In this document: one piece after another, positions 1 to 8,216 of the stretch
How positions within the stretch are numbered: the first letter of the stretch is position 1
How the letters are laid out: each line of letters starts with the position of its first letter
NCBI GenBank assembly: GCA_024401855.1
Contig: JAKSKH010000007.1
Span: 1-64,000 of the forward strand
Length of the DNA stretch: 64,000 nucleotides
Direction of reading: 5' to 3'
Origin: Bacteroidales bacterium
GTDB taxonomy: Bacteria > Bacteroidota > Bacteroidia > Bacteroidales > UBA932
Program-made: the position numbers and the translations under genes
The notes under the pieces: model-generated
What the model was told of the DNA's origin: nothing
Databases searched by the model: none
What the model saw: the letters and a program-made list of their open reading frames with translations, nothing else

Positions 1-10
1 TAAACGGGCG

Positions 11-28
11 TAAAATCGAAAGATTTTA
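11..28. other. Short perfect hairpin upstream of polA
   Basis: A 7-bp perfect inverted repeat (TAAAATC / GATTTTA) closes on a GAAA tetraloop just before the polA promoter box. It is AT-rich and has no T tract. It may be the end of an upstream transcription unit or a chance structure; the window begins too close to tell. Confidence 0.3.
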
Positions 29-30
29 TG

Positions 31-38
31 TAAGTTTG
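31..38 (+). promoter_or_regulatory. polA promoter -7 box
   Basis: TAAGTTTG matches the Bacteroidota -7 consensus TAnnTTTG. Only four bases separate it from the polA ATG at 43, so the predicted mRNA would have essentially no leader. The -33 element cannot be judged because the window starts nearby. Confidence 0.5.
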
Positions 39-42
39 AAGA

Positions 43-2643
43 ATGAAACTGATTCTGATAGACGGTCATGCCCTTATCTTCAAGATGTACTACGCATTCC
101 TGGGAAGACCCATGGTCAACGGCAAGGGTGTGGACACTTCAATATTGTTCGGTTTTACCAAATATCTCATCGAACTGATAGACAAGGAGAAACCAAGCCA
201 TATTGCGGTCAGTTTCGACCCTCCCGGAGGTTCGTTCCGCAATCAGATGTATCCGCAATACAAGGCGAACAGGGGAGAAACCCCTCAATTGGTGATAGAT
301 GCCCTTGAACCTCTCACACGCATAGTGGAATCAATGGGAATACCTGTCCTTATGGTAAAGGGTTTCGAGGCCGATGACGTGATAGGCTCAATGGCCAAGC
401 GTTCTGCCCGAGAAGGTTTTGACGTCTATATGGTCACTCCCGACAAGGATTACGGGCAGCTTGTGGAGGAGCACATTTTCCAGATAAAGCCGGGAAAGGC
501 CGGAGGAGAGAATGAACTGCTCGGTGTTGCTGAGGTATGTGGAAAGTGGGGGATAAGGAACCCGGATCAGGTGATAGATATTCTTGCCCTTTGCGGAGAT
601 TCGGTCGACAATGTTCCGGGAGTGCAGGGCGTCGGTCCCGTCGGGGCGGCAAAACTTCTCTCCAGATACGGATCGGTGGAAGAAATCTACTCCCATCTGG
701 AAGAACTGACTTCCCGCCAGAAGGAGATGTTCGAGGCCGCACGGGGCCACATTGGCCTCTCAAAACAGCTTGTGACTATAAAGACGGATATTCCTCTGGA
801 GACTTCGGCTTCCGAGATGGTGTTCGATACCGTCCTGACTCCGGAACTCAACGCCCTGTTCGACCTTTATGAGTTTCCTTCACTTAAACGGAAACTTGCT
901 TCAATGGTTCCGGCCGTAAGGGTCATTGCAGAGGAAACCGCCCCGAAGAAGATTCAGGTTCTGGAATACAAAACCGTCACTCCTTCTGAAATAAGGGCGG
1001 AGAAGATAGCATTGGACATATCCGGAACTGCAATATACGTTGCGACGGACAACGCTGTGGCATCCGGAACGGCGGAAGATTTCCGCGACATACTTGAGGA
1101 TGAGTCTGTGGTTAAGGCCGGAGTGTGCCTGAAAGAGCACATCAACACGCTTGCCGCCTCCGGAATTGCACTTAAGGGGCATCTCGAAGACATTGAGATA
1201 ATGCATTATCTGCTCAATCCCGAGCGTAGTCACAAGCTCGACATTCTTGCAAGGGCGTATCTGGGGGTGGAGCTCGAAGCCCGGGAAAATGCCGAAACAG
1301 GTTCCCTTTTCGATGCCGTTCCATCAGAAGACGGAGGGAATCATGAGAGGGACGTGTTTGCGGCGAGGCTCGTCGCCGACAAGCTCTCGGATGAACTCGC
1401 GAAGAACGGAATGCAGAAGCTTTACAGAGACATCGAAGAACCTCTGATTCCCGTGCTCGCGCGTATGGAAAGCAGCGGAGTCAGGGTGGATGTGTCATCC
1501 TTGCGGGACTTTGCCGACAGTCTTCGCCGTCAGGCTGTGGAAAAGGAGGCCTTCGTAAGGGAGCTGGCGGGCGAACCTTCTCTCAACGTGTCTTCACCGA
1601 AGCAGGTTGGGGAAGTCCTTTTCGAGAAACTCAGGCTCGATCCCAAGGCAAAGAAGTCTAAGACTGGCAGCTGGCCCACGGATGAGACCACCCTGCAGGA
1701 ACTTGCGGACAGGAGTCCCATAATAGATGCCATCCTGGATTACAGGGGAACGAGGAAACTTCTCTCGACATATATCGAGCCCTTCCCTTCCTATATATCG
1801 GAGAGGGACGGCCGTGTCCACACCACTTTCAACCAGGCCCTGACGGCTACCGGAAGGCTCAGCAGCTCCAATCCCAACCTGCAGAACATCCCCATACGCA
1901 CGGAACAGGGGCGCGAAATCCGCAAGGCTTTCGTGGCGGGTAGTCCCGGCTGGGTCATGATGTCTGCAGACTATTCCCAGATAGAACTCAGGGTAATGGC
2001 TCATTTCTGCGGAGATGAAAACCTCGTCAATGCTTTCAATGAAGGGGTTGACGTTCATTCTGCAACAGCCGCAAAGATTTTCGGCATTCCGGTCGGGGAG
2101 GTTTCTGCAGAGCAGAGGAGAATAGCCAAGACCACAAACTTCGGAATAATGTACGGTATTTCCGCCTTCGGCCTCTCCCAGAGGCTGCGTTGCTCCCGAA
2201 CGGAGGCCAAACGGCTCATAGACGATTATTTCGCATCTTTCCCGAGTATAAGGAACTTCATTGACAGGACCCTTGACAATGCTCGGTCGAAGGGTTATGT
2301 CGAGACAATGTTCGGACGCAGGCGTTACGTTCCCGACGTGAATTCCCAAAACGGCAATGTGCGTCAGTTTGCGGAGAGAAATGCTGTCAATGCGCCCATT
2401 CAGGGGACAGCCGCCGACATAATCAAGCTGGCGATGATTGCGGTTGACCGTGCGCTGGCGGAAAATGGGCTCAACTCCCGGGTGGTGTTGCAGATACACG
2501 ACGAACTTCTTCTGGAAGTCCCTGCAGATGAGATTGAGGCGGTGAGCCGTCTGCTTGTGGACTGTATGGAAGGGGTCATTGAATTATCTGTTCCTTTAAA
2601 AGTAGAATGCAGTTATGGTGAAAATTGGCTCGAGGCCCATTGA
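43..2643 (+). CDS. polA: DNA polymerase I
   Basis: Fills gaps and removes RNA primers during lagging-strand synthesis and excision repair. The 866-residue protein shows a 5'-3' flap nuclease domain (about 1-290), a shortened 3'-5' exonuclease-like region (about 310-450) and a complete family A polymerase domain (about 470-866) with motif A around DYSQIELR, the motif B helix around RRIAKTTNFGIMYG, and motif C QIHDELLLEV. The exonuclease region looks inactive: where E. coli Pol I has D355-x-E357, this protein has D325-I-S327, and the second metal-binding aspartate falls at H366. Family A enzymes such as Taq polymerase show the same kind of decay. It starts an overlapping run of genes; the sigma factor begins inside its last codons. 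Confidence 0.95.
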   Translation: MKLILIDGHALIFKMYYAFLGRPMVNGKGVDTSILFGFTKYLIELIDKEKPSHIAVSFDPPGGSFRNQMYPQYKANRGETPQLVIDALEPLTRIVESMGIPVLMVKGFEADDVIGSMAKRSAREGFDVYMVTPDKDYGQLVEEHIFQIKPGKAGGENELLGVAEVCGKWGIRNPDQVIDILALCGDSVDNVPGVQGVGPVGAAKLLSRYGSVEEIYSHLEELTSRQKEMFEAARGHIGLSKQLVTIKTDIPLETSASEMVFDTVLTPELNALFDLYEFPSLKRKLASMVPAVRVIAEETAPKKIQVLEYKTVTPSEIRAEKIALDISGTAIYVATDNAVASGTAEDFRDILEDESVVKAGVCLKEHINTLAASGIALKGHLEDIEIMHYLLNPERSHKLDILARAYLGVELEARENAETGSLFDAVPSEDGGNHERDVFAARLVADKLSDELAKNGMQKLYRDIEEPLIPVLARMESSGVRVDVSSLRDFADSLRRQAVEKEAFVRELAGEPSLNVSSPKQVGEVLFEKLRLDPKAKKSKTGSWPTDETTLQELADRSPIIDAILDYRGTRKLLSTYIEPFPSYISERDGRVHTTFNQALTATGRLSSSNPNLQNIPIRTEQGREIRKAFVAGSPGWVMMSADYSQIELRVMAHFCGDENLVNAFNEGVDVHSATAAKIFGIPVGEVSAEQRRIAKTTNFGIMYGISAFGLSQRLRCSRTEAKRLIDDYFASFPSIRNFIDRTLDNARSKGYVETMFGRRRYVPDVNSQNGNVRQFAERNAVNAPIQGTAADIIKLAMIAVDRALAENGLNSRVVLQIHDELLLEVPADEIEAVSRLLVDCMEGVIELSVPLKVECSYGENWLEAH

Positions 2644-3208
2644 TGAGATTGTCAGATTGGCTATGATAGGGGACGGTATGGCCTTCACCGAGCTCTGGGA
2701 TACCCATATAGACGGGCTCAGGATTTATCTGCGAAGCACCATGAAGTCTCTGGACGATTTCTATATAGACGACATCTGTTCCAAGAGTTTTGAGAAAGCC
2801 TTCAGGCAGATAAGCACTTACGACCCTTCGAAAAGCCAGTTCTCCACCTGGCTGAGGACTATAGCGCATAATACGGCTCTGGATATCCTTGAGCAGGAAT
2901 CAAGGACCCAGCGTAACTACGTGTATCTTGATGATGATACAAGCAGGGCCGGAGCGGTGATCAACACGATAGGGGACGATGTGGACACTCCCCTCGAATC
3001 CATCATAAAGGATGAGGATGCCGAGAAACTTGAGAGATATGTCGACAGCCTGCCGGAACTGTACAGGCAGGTGGCTAGAAGGCGTATGATAGACGGGCTG
3101 CAATATAAGGAAATTGCTGAGGAGCTTGAAATGGAACTCAATACGGTTCGCACCAGAATACGCCGTGCCAAGTCTCTCATTGACGGAATGAAGGAAAATG
3201 ACAGCTGA
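2615..3208 (+). CDS. ECF-type RNA polymerase sigma factor
   Basis: A 197-residue sigma-70 family protein with region 2 (about 10-95, containing AFTELW and the FSTWLRTIAHN segment) and region 4 (about 140-195, containing the helix-turn-helix GLQYKEIAEELEMELNTVR). The start at 2615 lies 29 bases inside polA and is favoured because the opening EIVRLAMIGDGMAF matches the usual beginning of region 2. It also overlaps glpA by 11 bases, so it is probably translationally coupled on both sides. No anti-sigma gene is adjacent. Its regulon cannot be read from the sequence; control of the downstream glp genes is a guess from position only. Confidence 0.85.
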   Translation: MVKIGSRPIDEIVRLAMIGDGMAFTELWDTHIDGLRIYLRSTMKSLDDFYIDDICSKSFEKAFRQISTYDPSKSQFSTWLRTIAHNTALDILEQESRTQRNYVYLDDDTSRAGAVINTIGDDVDTPLESIIKDEDAEKLERYVDSLPELYRQVARRRMIDGLQYKEIAEELEMELNTVRTRIRRAKSLIDGMKENDS

Positions 3209-4754
3209 GGAATATGATGTAATAATAATAGGCGGGGGGATAACCGGTCTTGGAACTGCAAGGGACTGTGCTTTGCGCGGTCTCAGGACGGTCCTGATAG
3301 AGAAGTTCGATCTTACCAATGGAGCGACGGGGCGGAATCACGGCCTTCTCCATTCCGGAGCCCGTTATGCCGTTACTGACAGGGAATCCGCAAGGGAATG
3401 CATACGCGAGAATATGATTCTGCGACGCATTGCGTCCAATTGCGTGGAACCTGCCGGAGGCCTTTTCATCACGCTTCCTGAGGATGACTGCTCCTATCAG
3501 GATACATTCATCAGGAGCTGCCGGAACGCAGGGATTGATGCCAGGCCCATAAGCCCGGCTGAAGCTTTGCGCATGGAACCGTCGCTGAACCCGGCTCTTA
3601 CGGGTGCGGTGAAGGTTCCGGACGCTTCCGTCGACCCGTTCCGTCTGGCTTCCGCCAATGCGCTTGACACAGTTCTGCACGGGGCGGAGATTCTTACATA
3701 CAGGAACGTGATTTCTTTCATCATGGAAGGTGGACGCGTCCTTGGCGTGCGTACGGTGGATACGCGTAGCGGGGAGAAAGCGGAGCTGCGTGCCCGCGTC
3801 ACCGTTAATGCGGCGGGAATCTGGGGAGACGGCATTGCACGCATGGCCGGAGCGGAGATAAGCATGCTCCCGTCCAAGGGTTCTCTCCTGGTCTTCGGCC
3901 ACAGAGTTGCGAATATGGTGGTGAACAGGTGCCGCAAGCCCGCGAACGCCGACATTCTGGTGCCCGGAGACGTTGTGAGCGTGATAGGTACGACATCCAC
4001 CAAGGTACCTTTCTCGGAGTGCGATGATATCAGGGTGACGGCGGACGAGGTGTCCCTTCTTCTGGAAGAAGGCTGCAGGCTTGTTCCCTCCCTGGCGCAG
4101 ACGAGGATACTCCGCGCCTATGCGGGGGTGCGCCCTCTTGTCACGAGCGGAGATGACGGGAGCGGAAGGGGTGTGAGCCGCGGAATCGTCCTTCTGGATC
4201 ACGAAAAGCGCGACGGAATCTCCGGGTTCATTTCAATTTCCGGAGGTAAGCTGACCACCTACAGGCTTATGGGAGAATATGCAAGCGATCTTGTCTGCGA
4301 GAAGCTCGGAATAGATGCCAAATGCCTTACTGCGAAACTTCCGCTTCCCGGATCCGAAGGCGGAATGGATTCCGACGATTATTCCATCTCCCTGAAGGTC
4401 GCAAGGGGAAGACATGGAACCCGCGTGTCCAAGATGGATTTTGCCGACAAGTCGGAGGTGCTCTGCGAATGCGAGCACGTGACACGGGCGGAAATAGCAT
4501 ACGCGGTGAAATATCTGGATGTTCATAATCTGGTGGATTTGCGGCGTCGCACGCGTGTCGGGATGGGAACATGCCAGGGCTCGTTCTGCACGGCGAAGGT
4601 CGCGGCTGCGCTTGCGCAGGAACTGGGCTGCCCGGAGAAGGCTCCGGAATTCGTCAGGCAGTATCTTGCGGAACGATGGAAGGGAATGGCCCCCGTGTGC
4701 TGGGGCGAATCTCTCCGGGAGGCTGAATTCATGCGGAAGAAATATGCGGAATGA
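3198..4754 (+). CDS. glpA: Anaerobic glycerol-3-phosphate dehydrogenase, large subunit
   Basis: Catalytic FAD subunit of GlpABC, which oxidises sn-glycerol-3-phosphate to dihydroxyacetone phosphate and passes electrons to the quinone pool. The 518 residues begin with a dinucleotide-binding fold (DVIIIGGGITGLG, about 6-18), continue through a DAO-type oxidoreductase domain, and end with a BFD-like [2Fe-2S] domain whose cysteines are C423, C425, C459 and C464 (C-x-C ... C-x4-C). That C-terminal domain separates GlpA from aerobic GlpD. It overlaps the sigma gene by 11 bases and glpB by 4 (ATGA), which indicates one operon. Confidence 0.93.
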   Translation: MTAEEYDVIIIGGGITGLGTARDCALRGLRTVLIEKFDLTNGATGRNHGLLHSGARYAVTDRESARECIRENMILRRIASNCVEPAGGLFITLPEDDCSYQDTFIRSCRNAGIDARPISPAEALRMEPSLNPALTGAVKVPDASVDPFRLASANALDTVLHGAEILTYRNVISFIMEGGRVLGVRTVDTRSGEKAELRARVTVNAAGIWGDGIARMAGAEISMLPSKGSLLVFGHRVANMVVNRCRKPANADILVPGDVVSVIGTTSTKVPFSECDDIRVTADEVSLLLEEGCRLVPSLAQTRILRAYAGVRPLVTSGDDGSGRGVSRGIVLLDHEKRDGISGFISISGGKLTTYRLMGEYASDLVCEKLGIDAKCLTAKLPLPGSEGGMDSDDYSISLKVARGRHGTRVSKMDFADKSEVLCECEHVTRAEIAYAVKYLDVHNLVDLRRRTRVGMGTCQGSFCTAKVAAALAQELGCPEKAPEFVRQYLAERWKGMAPVCWGESLREAEFMRKKYAE

Positions 4755-5299
4755 AATTTGACGTTGTCATAATAGGCGGAGGTCTTGCCGGGCTTACTGC
4801 AGGAGTCGAACTCTGCAGGGCGGGTGTCGGCTGCGCCGCTGTTGCCGAAGGCCTGAGCATTCACAATGCCCCGATGAAGGAGTACGTGGATGCCGGAGGC
4901 GTGCTTCTCTCCGGAGATTCCGTTGTCCGCGGGGAATGGGAGGGAAACAGGCTGCTGCGTGTGTTTACCCGCAATCTGGAGAATACCCCCCTCGAGGCCG
5001 GGAATTTCATCATCTCTACAGGTAAGTTCTTCAGCCTCGGGCTGAGGTCTGACATGAACGGGATATACGAGCCCGTTTTCGACTGTGACGTCCTTTACGA
5101 TGCGGACAGGGAGAACTGGGTTAACCCGGACTTCTGGGGAGTACAGCCTTTCGAGACTTTCGGAGTGCGTACGGATGCGGAAGGAAGGGTATATGTCAAG
5201 GGCGTGCCCTCCGTGAACCTGTATGCGGCCGGAGAAATTCTGGCCGGTAAAGTGGATATTGTGAAATCTGCGCTTGAAGTATGCAGGAAATTGAAATAA
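4751..5299 (+). CDS. glpB: Anaerobic glycerol-3-phosphate dehydrogenase subunit B, short form
   Basis: Second flavoprotein-like subunit of GlpABC. It is only 182 residues, against about 420 in E. coli. The N-terminal FAD motif (FDVVIIGGGLAGLTAG, about 3-18) runs after a short linker into the family's C-terminal part (FIISTGKFFSLGL, DVLYDADRENWVNPDFWGVQPFETFGV, NLYAAGEILAG), so the missing part is the middle of the protein. The frame is intact and both ends overlap neighbours (4 bases with glpA, 19 with glpC), so this is unlikely to be a sequencing artefact or a decaying gene. Whether such short forms are general in Bacteroidales cannot be decided here. Confidence 0.85.
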   Translation: MKFDVVIIGGGLAGLTAGVELCRAGVGCAAVAEGLSIHNAPMKEYVDAGGVLLSGDSVVRGEWEGNRLLRVFTRNLENTPLEAGNFIISTGKFFSLGLRSDMNGIYEPVFDCDVLYDADRENWVNPDFWGVQPFETFGVRTDAEGRVYVKGVPSVNLYAAGEILAGKVDIVKSALEVCRKLK

Positions 5300-6489
5300 G
5301 TGCGAACAATTTTGAACGTTGCCTGAAATGTGACATATGCACCAGGGTATGTCCCATGATGGCCGCCAACCCCTATTATCCCGGGCCCAAGCAGGCCGGT
5401 CCGGACGGGGAGCGGTACAGGTTGAAGGATCCGGCATTCTACGACCTGACGCTCAAGTTCTGCCTGAACTGCAAGCGGTGCGAAGTGGCCTGCCCGTCAG
5501 GAGTGAAGGTTGGCGATATCATTCAGATGGCGCGCCTGAAGTACGGGAGGCAGTCCCATCCTGTCAGGGATTTCACCCTGGCCAATACCGACCTTGTCGG
5601 GACTTTGGCAACTGTTGCCGCTCCTGCGGTGAATGCAATGGTCAGGACTGCGCCCGTAAAGGCTCTTATGCATTCTCTGTTTGGGGTTGACAGCCGCAGG
5701 ACTTTCCCCGAATATGGCAGGAAGAAGTTCGTGGATATGTTCGACCCGGAAAGCCAGAAGGGTTTCGACCGTTATGTCAGCTATTTCCACGGCTGCTACG
5801 TGAACTACAATTTCCCCAGGCTGGGACTGGATCTGGTTAAGGTGATCAACGCTCTGGGATATGGAGTCCATCTGCTGGAAAAGGAGAAATGCTGTGGCGT
5901 GGCCAAGATCTCAAACGGTTTCGGAGCCAGTGCCAGACATCAGGCAGAGATAAACGCGTCTTCCATAAGAAAAGCCGTTGCCGTCGGTGAGGTTGTCCTT
6001 TCTACCAGTTCCACCTGCGTGTTCACTATGAGGGACGAATACGAGCATCTGCTGGGTATGGACATGTCCGATGTGCGCGGTTCCCTTATGCTTGCCACAA
6101 AGTGGCTTTATTCCATGATGGAGTCCGGGAAGGTCAGGCCGGTGTTCAGGAAGGATTATCACAGGAAGGTTGTTTATCATACCCCATGCCATATGAACAA
6201 ACTTGGTTGGTCGGTATTCTCGACGGGCCTTCTCCGTATGATCCCCGGGATTGAACTCATCGTTCCTGATCAGCGCTGCTGCGGGATTGCCGGAACCTTC
6301 GGATTCAAGAAGGAGAATTATGACTATTCGCAGAAAATTGGAAGCGGGCTTTTCGATATTCTCAAATCCTGCAATGCCGATGTTGTTGCAACGGATTGCG
6401 AGACCTGCAAGTGGCAGATAGAGATGAGTGCGGGACTCGAGGTGATGAATCCCGTCTCCATTCTGGCTGAAGCTTTGGATATAAGCTGA
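5281..6489 (+). CDS. glpC: Anaerobic glycerol-3-phosphate dehydrogenase subunit C
   Basis: Iron-sulfur electron-transfer subunit that links GlpAB to membrane quinone. The 402 residues have two ferredoxin-type clusters at the N-terminus (CLKCDICTRVCP about 17-28; CLNCKRCEVACP about 61-72) followed by two cysteine-rich CCG domains (HGCYVNY with CCGVAK; HTPCHMNKLGW with CCGIAGTFG). This is the standard GlpC layout. The start at 5281 lies inside glpB by 19 bases. Confidence 0.93.
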   Translation: MQEIEISANNFERCLKCDICTRVCPMMAANPYYPGPKQAGPDGERYRLKDPAFYDLTLKFCLNCKRCEVACPSGVKVGDIIQMARLKYGRQSHPVRDFTLANTDLVGTLATVAAPAVNAMVRTAPVKALMHSLFGVDSRRTFPEYGRKKFVDMFDPESQKGFDRYVSYFHGCYVNYNFPRLGLDLVKVINALGYGVHLLEKEKCCGVAKISNGFGASARHQAEINASSIRKAVAVGEVVLSTSSTCVFTMRDEYEHLLGMDMSDVRGSLMLATKWLYSMMESGKVRPVFRKDYHRKVVYHTPCHMNKLGWSVFSTGLLRMIPGIELIVPDQRCCGIAGTFGFKKENYDYSQKIGSGLFDILKSCNADVVATDCETCKWQIEMSAGLEVMNPVSILAEALDIS

Positions 6490-6496
6490 TTTAGAT

Positions 6497-7306
6497 ATGA
6501 AAAAGATTTTTTCTGTTCTGTTTGTTGCTGTTCTGGCGGTATCCTGCGGCACTGCGGTAAGGGCACCCAGAGGCGGGAAGGTGGCCGTTGTGGCCCACCG
6601 CGGTTTCTGGAACTGTGAGGACGGAGGTTACAGCGAGAATTCCATCGCGTCCCTTTCCGCCGCCCGGAAATACGGATTATGGGGAAGCGAGTGCGACATT
6701 CATTTGACTTCCGATGATGTCATTATCGTCAATCACGATGCGTCGATCAAAGGTAAAAGCATACATGAGAACACTTTTGCCGATATGTCGTCCTGTCTCC
6801 TTCCCAACGGTGAGAAAAGGCCTTCTTTCCGGGAATATCTGGATTGCGCCGCCCGATGCAGGACTACGAAACTTGTCGTGGAACTCAAGAAGCAGGACAA
6901 TGAGGAGAGGGAGGACAGACTCGTGGAACTGACTTTGAACATGCTCAGGGAGGCAGGGATGTTCTCCCCGGACAGGGTGGCTTTCATTTCTTTCAGCCAT
7001 CACATGTGCCTTAGAGTGGCGGCTCTTGCTCCCGGATTCATCAACCAGTATCTGTCCGGCGACATGGAACCCGAAATTCTTCACGAAGAGGGCATCAACG
7101 GGATAGACTACCATATGAGTGTGTTCAGGACACATCCCGACTGGGTGGGAAGGGCTCATAAACTCGGGATGAGCGTCAATGTGTGGACGGTAAATGAAGA
7201 AAAGGATATCAGGGATATGATAGAACTTGGGGTGGATGCGGTCACGTCCAACGAGCCGCTGCTTGTACGTTCCATTCTGGGTCGCAGAGAATACAGGTTG
7301 AAATGA
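6497..7306 (+). CDS. Glycerophosphodiester phosphodiesterase lipoprotein
   Basis: Hydrolyses glycerophosphodiesters to an alcohol plus sn-glycerol-3-phosphate. The 269-residue protein has a lipoprotein signal (VLAVSC, Cys at about 17) and the GDPD TIM-barrel signatures: AHRGFW with the ENS loop near the N-terminus, ECDIHLTSDDVIIVNHD, VELKK, and the late NVWTVNEEKDI. It lies 7 bases after glpC and overlaps rsmG by 4. The context fits a pathway in which phosphodiesters are cut outside the cytoplasm and the product is oxidised by GlpABC. No glycerol-3-phosphate transporter gene is next to it. Confidence 0.9.
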   Translation: MKKIFSVLFVAVLAVSCGTAVRAPRGGKVAVVAHRGFWNCEDGGYSENSIASLSAARKYGLWGSECDIHLTSDDVIIVNHDASIKGKSIHENTFADMSSCLLPNGEKRPSFREYLDCAARCRTTKLVVELKKQDNEEREDRLVELTLNMLREAGMFSPDRVAFISFSHHMCLRVAALAPGFINQYLSGDMEPEILHEEGINGIDYHMSVFRTHPDWVGRAHKLGMSVNVWTVNEEKDIRDMIELGVDAVTSNEPLLVRSILGRREYRLK

Positions 7307-7899
7307 AATTCGAGGAATCCTACTTTGCCGGGGCGGTTGCCCTGTGGACAGAATGGAACGGGAAGATAAATGTCATTTCCCGCAAGGATATGGAGAATGT
7401 CTTCACTCACCATGTGCTCCATTCCCTTGCAATTGCGGAATACCTTTCCGTTCAGGGTCTCCTGCCCGATTCCGGAACCGTGCTGGATCTGGGGACGGGC
7501 GGAGGATTTCCCGGAATTCCGCTTGCAATGGTCATGCCCGGGGTGGATTTCACTCTGTGCGACAGCATAGGCAAGAAGATAAAGGTGGCGCAGGCCGTTG
7601 CTGATGGTCTTGACTTGAAAAACGTAAGATGCGTCAATGCCAGGGCGGAGACAATTACAGGTCCTTTCGACTGGATTGTGTCACGCGCTGTGACATCACT
7701 GGACAATTTCTATCCCTGGGTCAGGGGCAAGTTCACGAAGGGTATCCTGTACCTCAAGGGGGGTGATGTGAATCCGGAGATTTCCGAGATGTGCCGGCAT
7801 TATAAAGTGGACCCGTCAAAAATAACCGTCTGGCCTGTACAAGAATGGCTTGATGACGATTATTTCAAAGAAAAATTTGTGATTCACATAAGAAAATAA
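7303..7899 (+). CDS. rsmG: 16S rRNA (guanine-527-N7)-methyltransferase
   Basis: SAM-dependent methyltransferase that modifies G527 in the 530 loop of 16S rRNA. The 198 residues contain the SAM-binding motif VLDLGTGGGFPGIPLA (about 62-77), CDSIGKKIKVAQ and the SRAVTSLDNFYPW segment typical of GidB/RsmG. Its ATG overlaps the stop of the preceding phosphodiesterase (ATGA), so it is probably the last gene of the polA-glp run. The rpmH promoter begins inside its 3' end. Confidence 0.93.
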   Translation: MKFEESYFAGAVALWTEWNGKINVISRKDMENVFTHHVLHSLAIAEYLSVQGLLPDSGTVLDLGTGGGFPGIPLAMVMPGVDFTLCDSIGKKIKVAQAVADGLDLKNVRCVNARAETITGPFDWIVSRAVTSLDNFYPWVRGKFTKGILYLKGGDVNPEISEMCRHYKVDPSKITVWPVQEWLDDDYFKEKFVIHIRK

Positions 7900-7907
7900 T
7901 ATCTTTG
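7876..7907 (+). promoter_or_regulatory. rpmH promoter
   Basis: A near-ideal Bacteroidota promoter: TTTG at 7876-7879, a 20-base spacer, then TATCTTTG at 7900-7907. The upstream half overlaps the 3' end of rsmG. Transcription would start near 7911, giving a leader of about 30 bases before the rpmH ATG. Confidence 0.75.
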
Positions 7908-7942
7908 CCCTCCCGATTCTGAATAATTAAAAATATAAGATA

Positions 7943-8095
7943 ATGAAACGTACATTTCAACCTTCAAACCGCAAGAGAGTCAACAAGCACGGATTCCGTG
8001 AGCGCATGAGCACTCCCAACGGACGCCGCGTCCTTGCTGCACGCCGTGCGCACGGCCGCAAGAAACTCACTGTTTCTTCAGAGGACCGCTATTAG
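7943..8095 (+). CDS. rpmH: 50S ribosomal protein L34
   Basis: A 50-residue, strongly basic protein of the large ribosomal subunit. It begins [18 protein letters not shown] and contains [22 protein letters not shown], the conserved L34 core. It has its own promoter upstream and an intrinsic terminator directly downstream, so it is a single-gene unit, separate from the rnpA/yidC cluster with which L34 is often found. Confidence 0.95.
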   Translation: MKRTFQPSNRKRVNKHGFRERMSTPNGRRVLAARRAHGRKKLTVSSEDRY

Positions 8096-8112
8096 TCTCC
8101 AATCGGAAACTG

Positions 8113-8148
8113 AAAAAACGCCGACCTTACGGGTTGGCGTTTTTTTTG
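8113..8148 (+). terminator. Intrinsic terminator of rpmH
   Basis: The stem ACGCCGACC pairs with GGGTTGGCGT (one G-T pair) around the loop TTAC, preceded by an A run and followed by eight or more T residues. This is the clearest rho-independent terminator in the window. Confidence 0.85.
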
Positions 8149-8202
8149 TTTAACGGTTTCCGTATTTCTTTGGAAGATGTAAGAAAAATCGGCACTAATT
8201 CG

Positions 8203-8210
8203 TATATTTG
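8203..8210 (+). promoter_or_regulatory. alr promoter -7 box
   Basis: TATATTTG, only six bases upstream of the alr ATG at 8217. Any start codon earlier than 8217, including the in-frame TTG at 8208, lies within or before the box, so the box decides the start. A near-leaderless transcript is expected. Confidence 0.6.
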
Positions 8211-8216
8211 TATATT

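Noticed and set aside
3177-4202. Minus-strand open frame of 341 codons inside glpA.
   Set aside because: The sense frame is a clear GlpA; the antisense frame is a shadow.
4751-5299. glpB as a frameshifted or broken gene.
   Set aside because: One continuous frame carries both ends of the family and overlaps both neighbours; no leftover middle part is visible in other frames.
8120-8210. A small RNA or tRNA in the rpmH-alr gap.
   Set aside because: The only structure is the rpmH terminator; no cloverleaf can be drawn.
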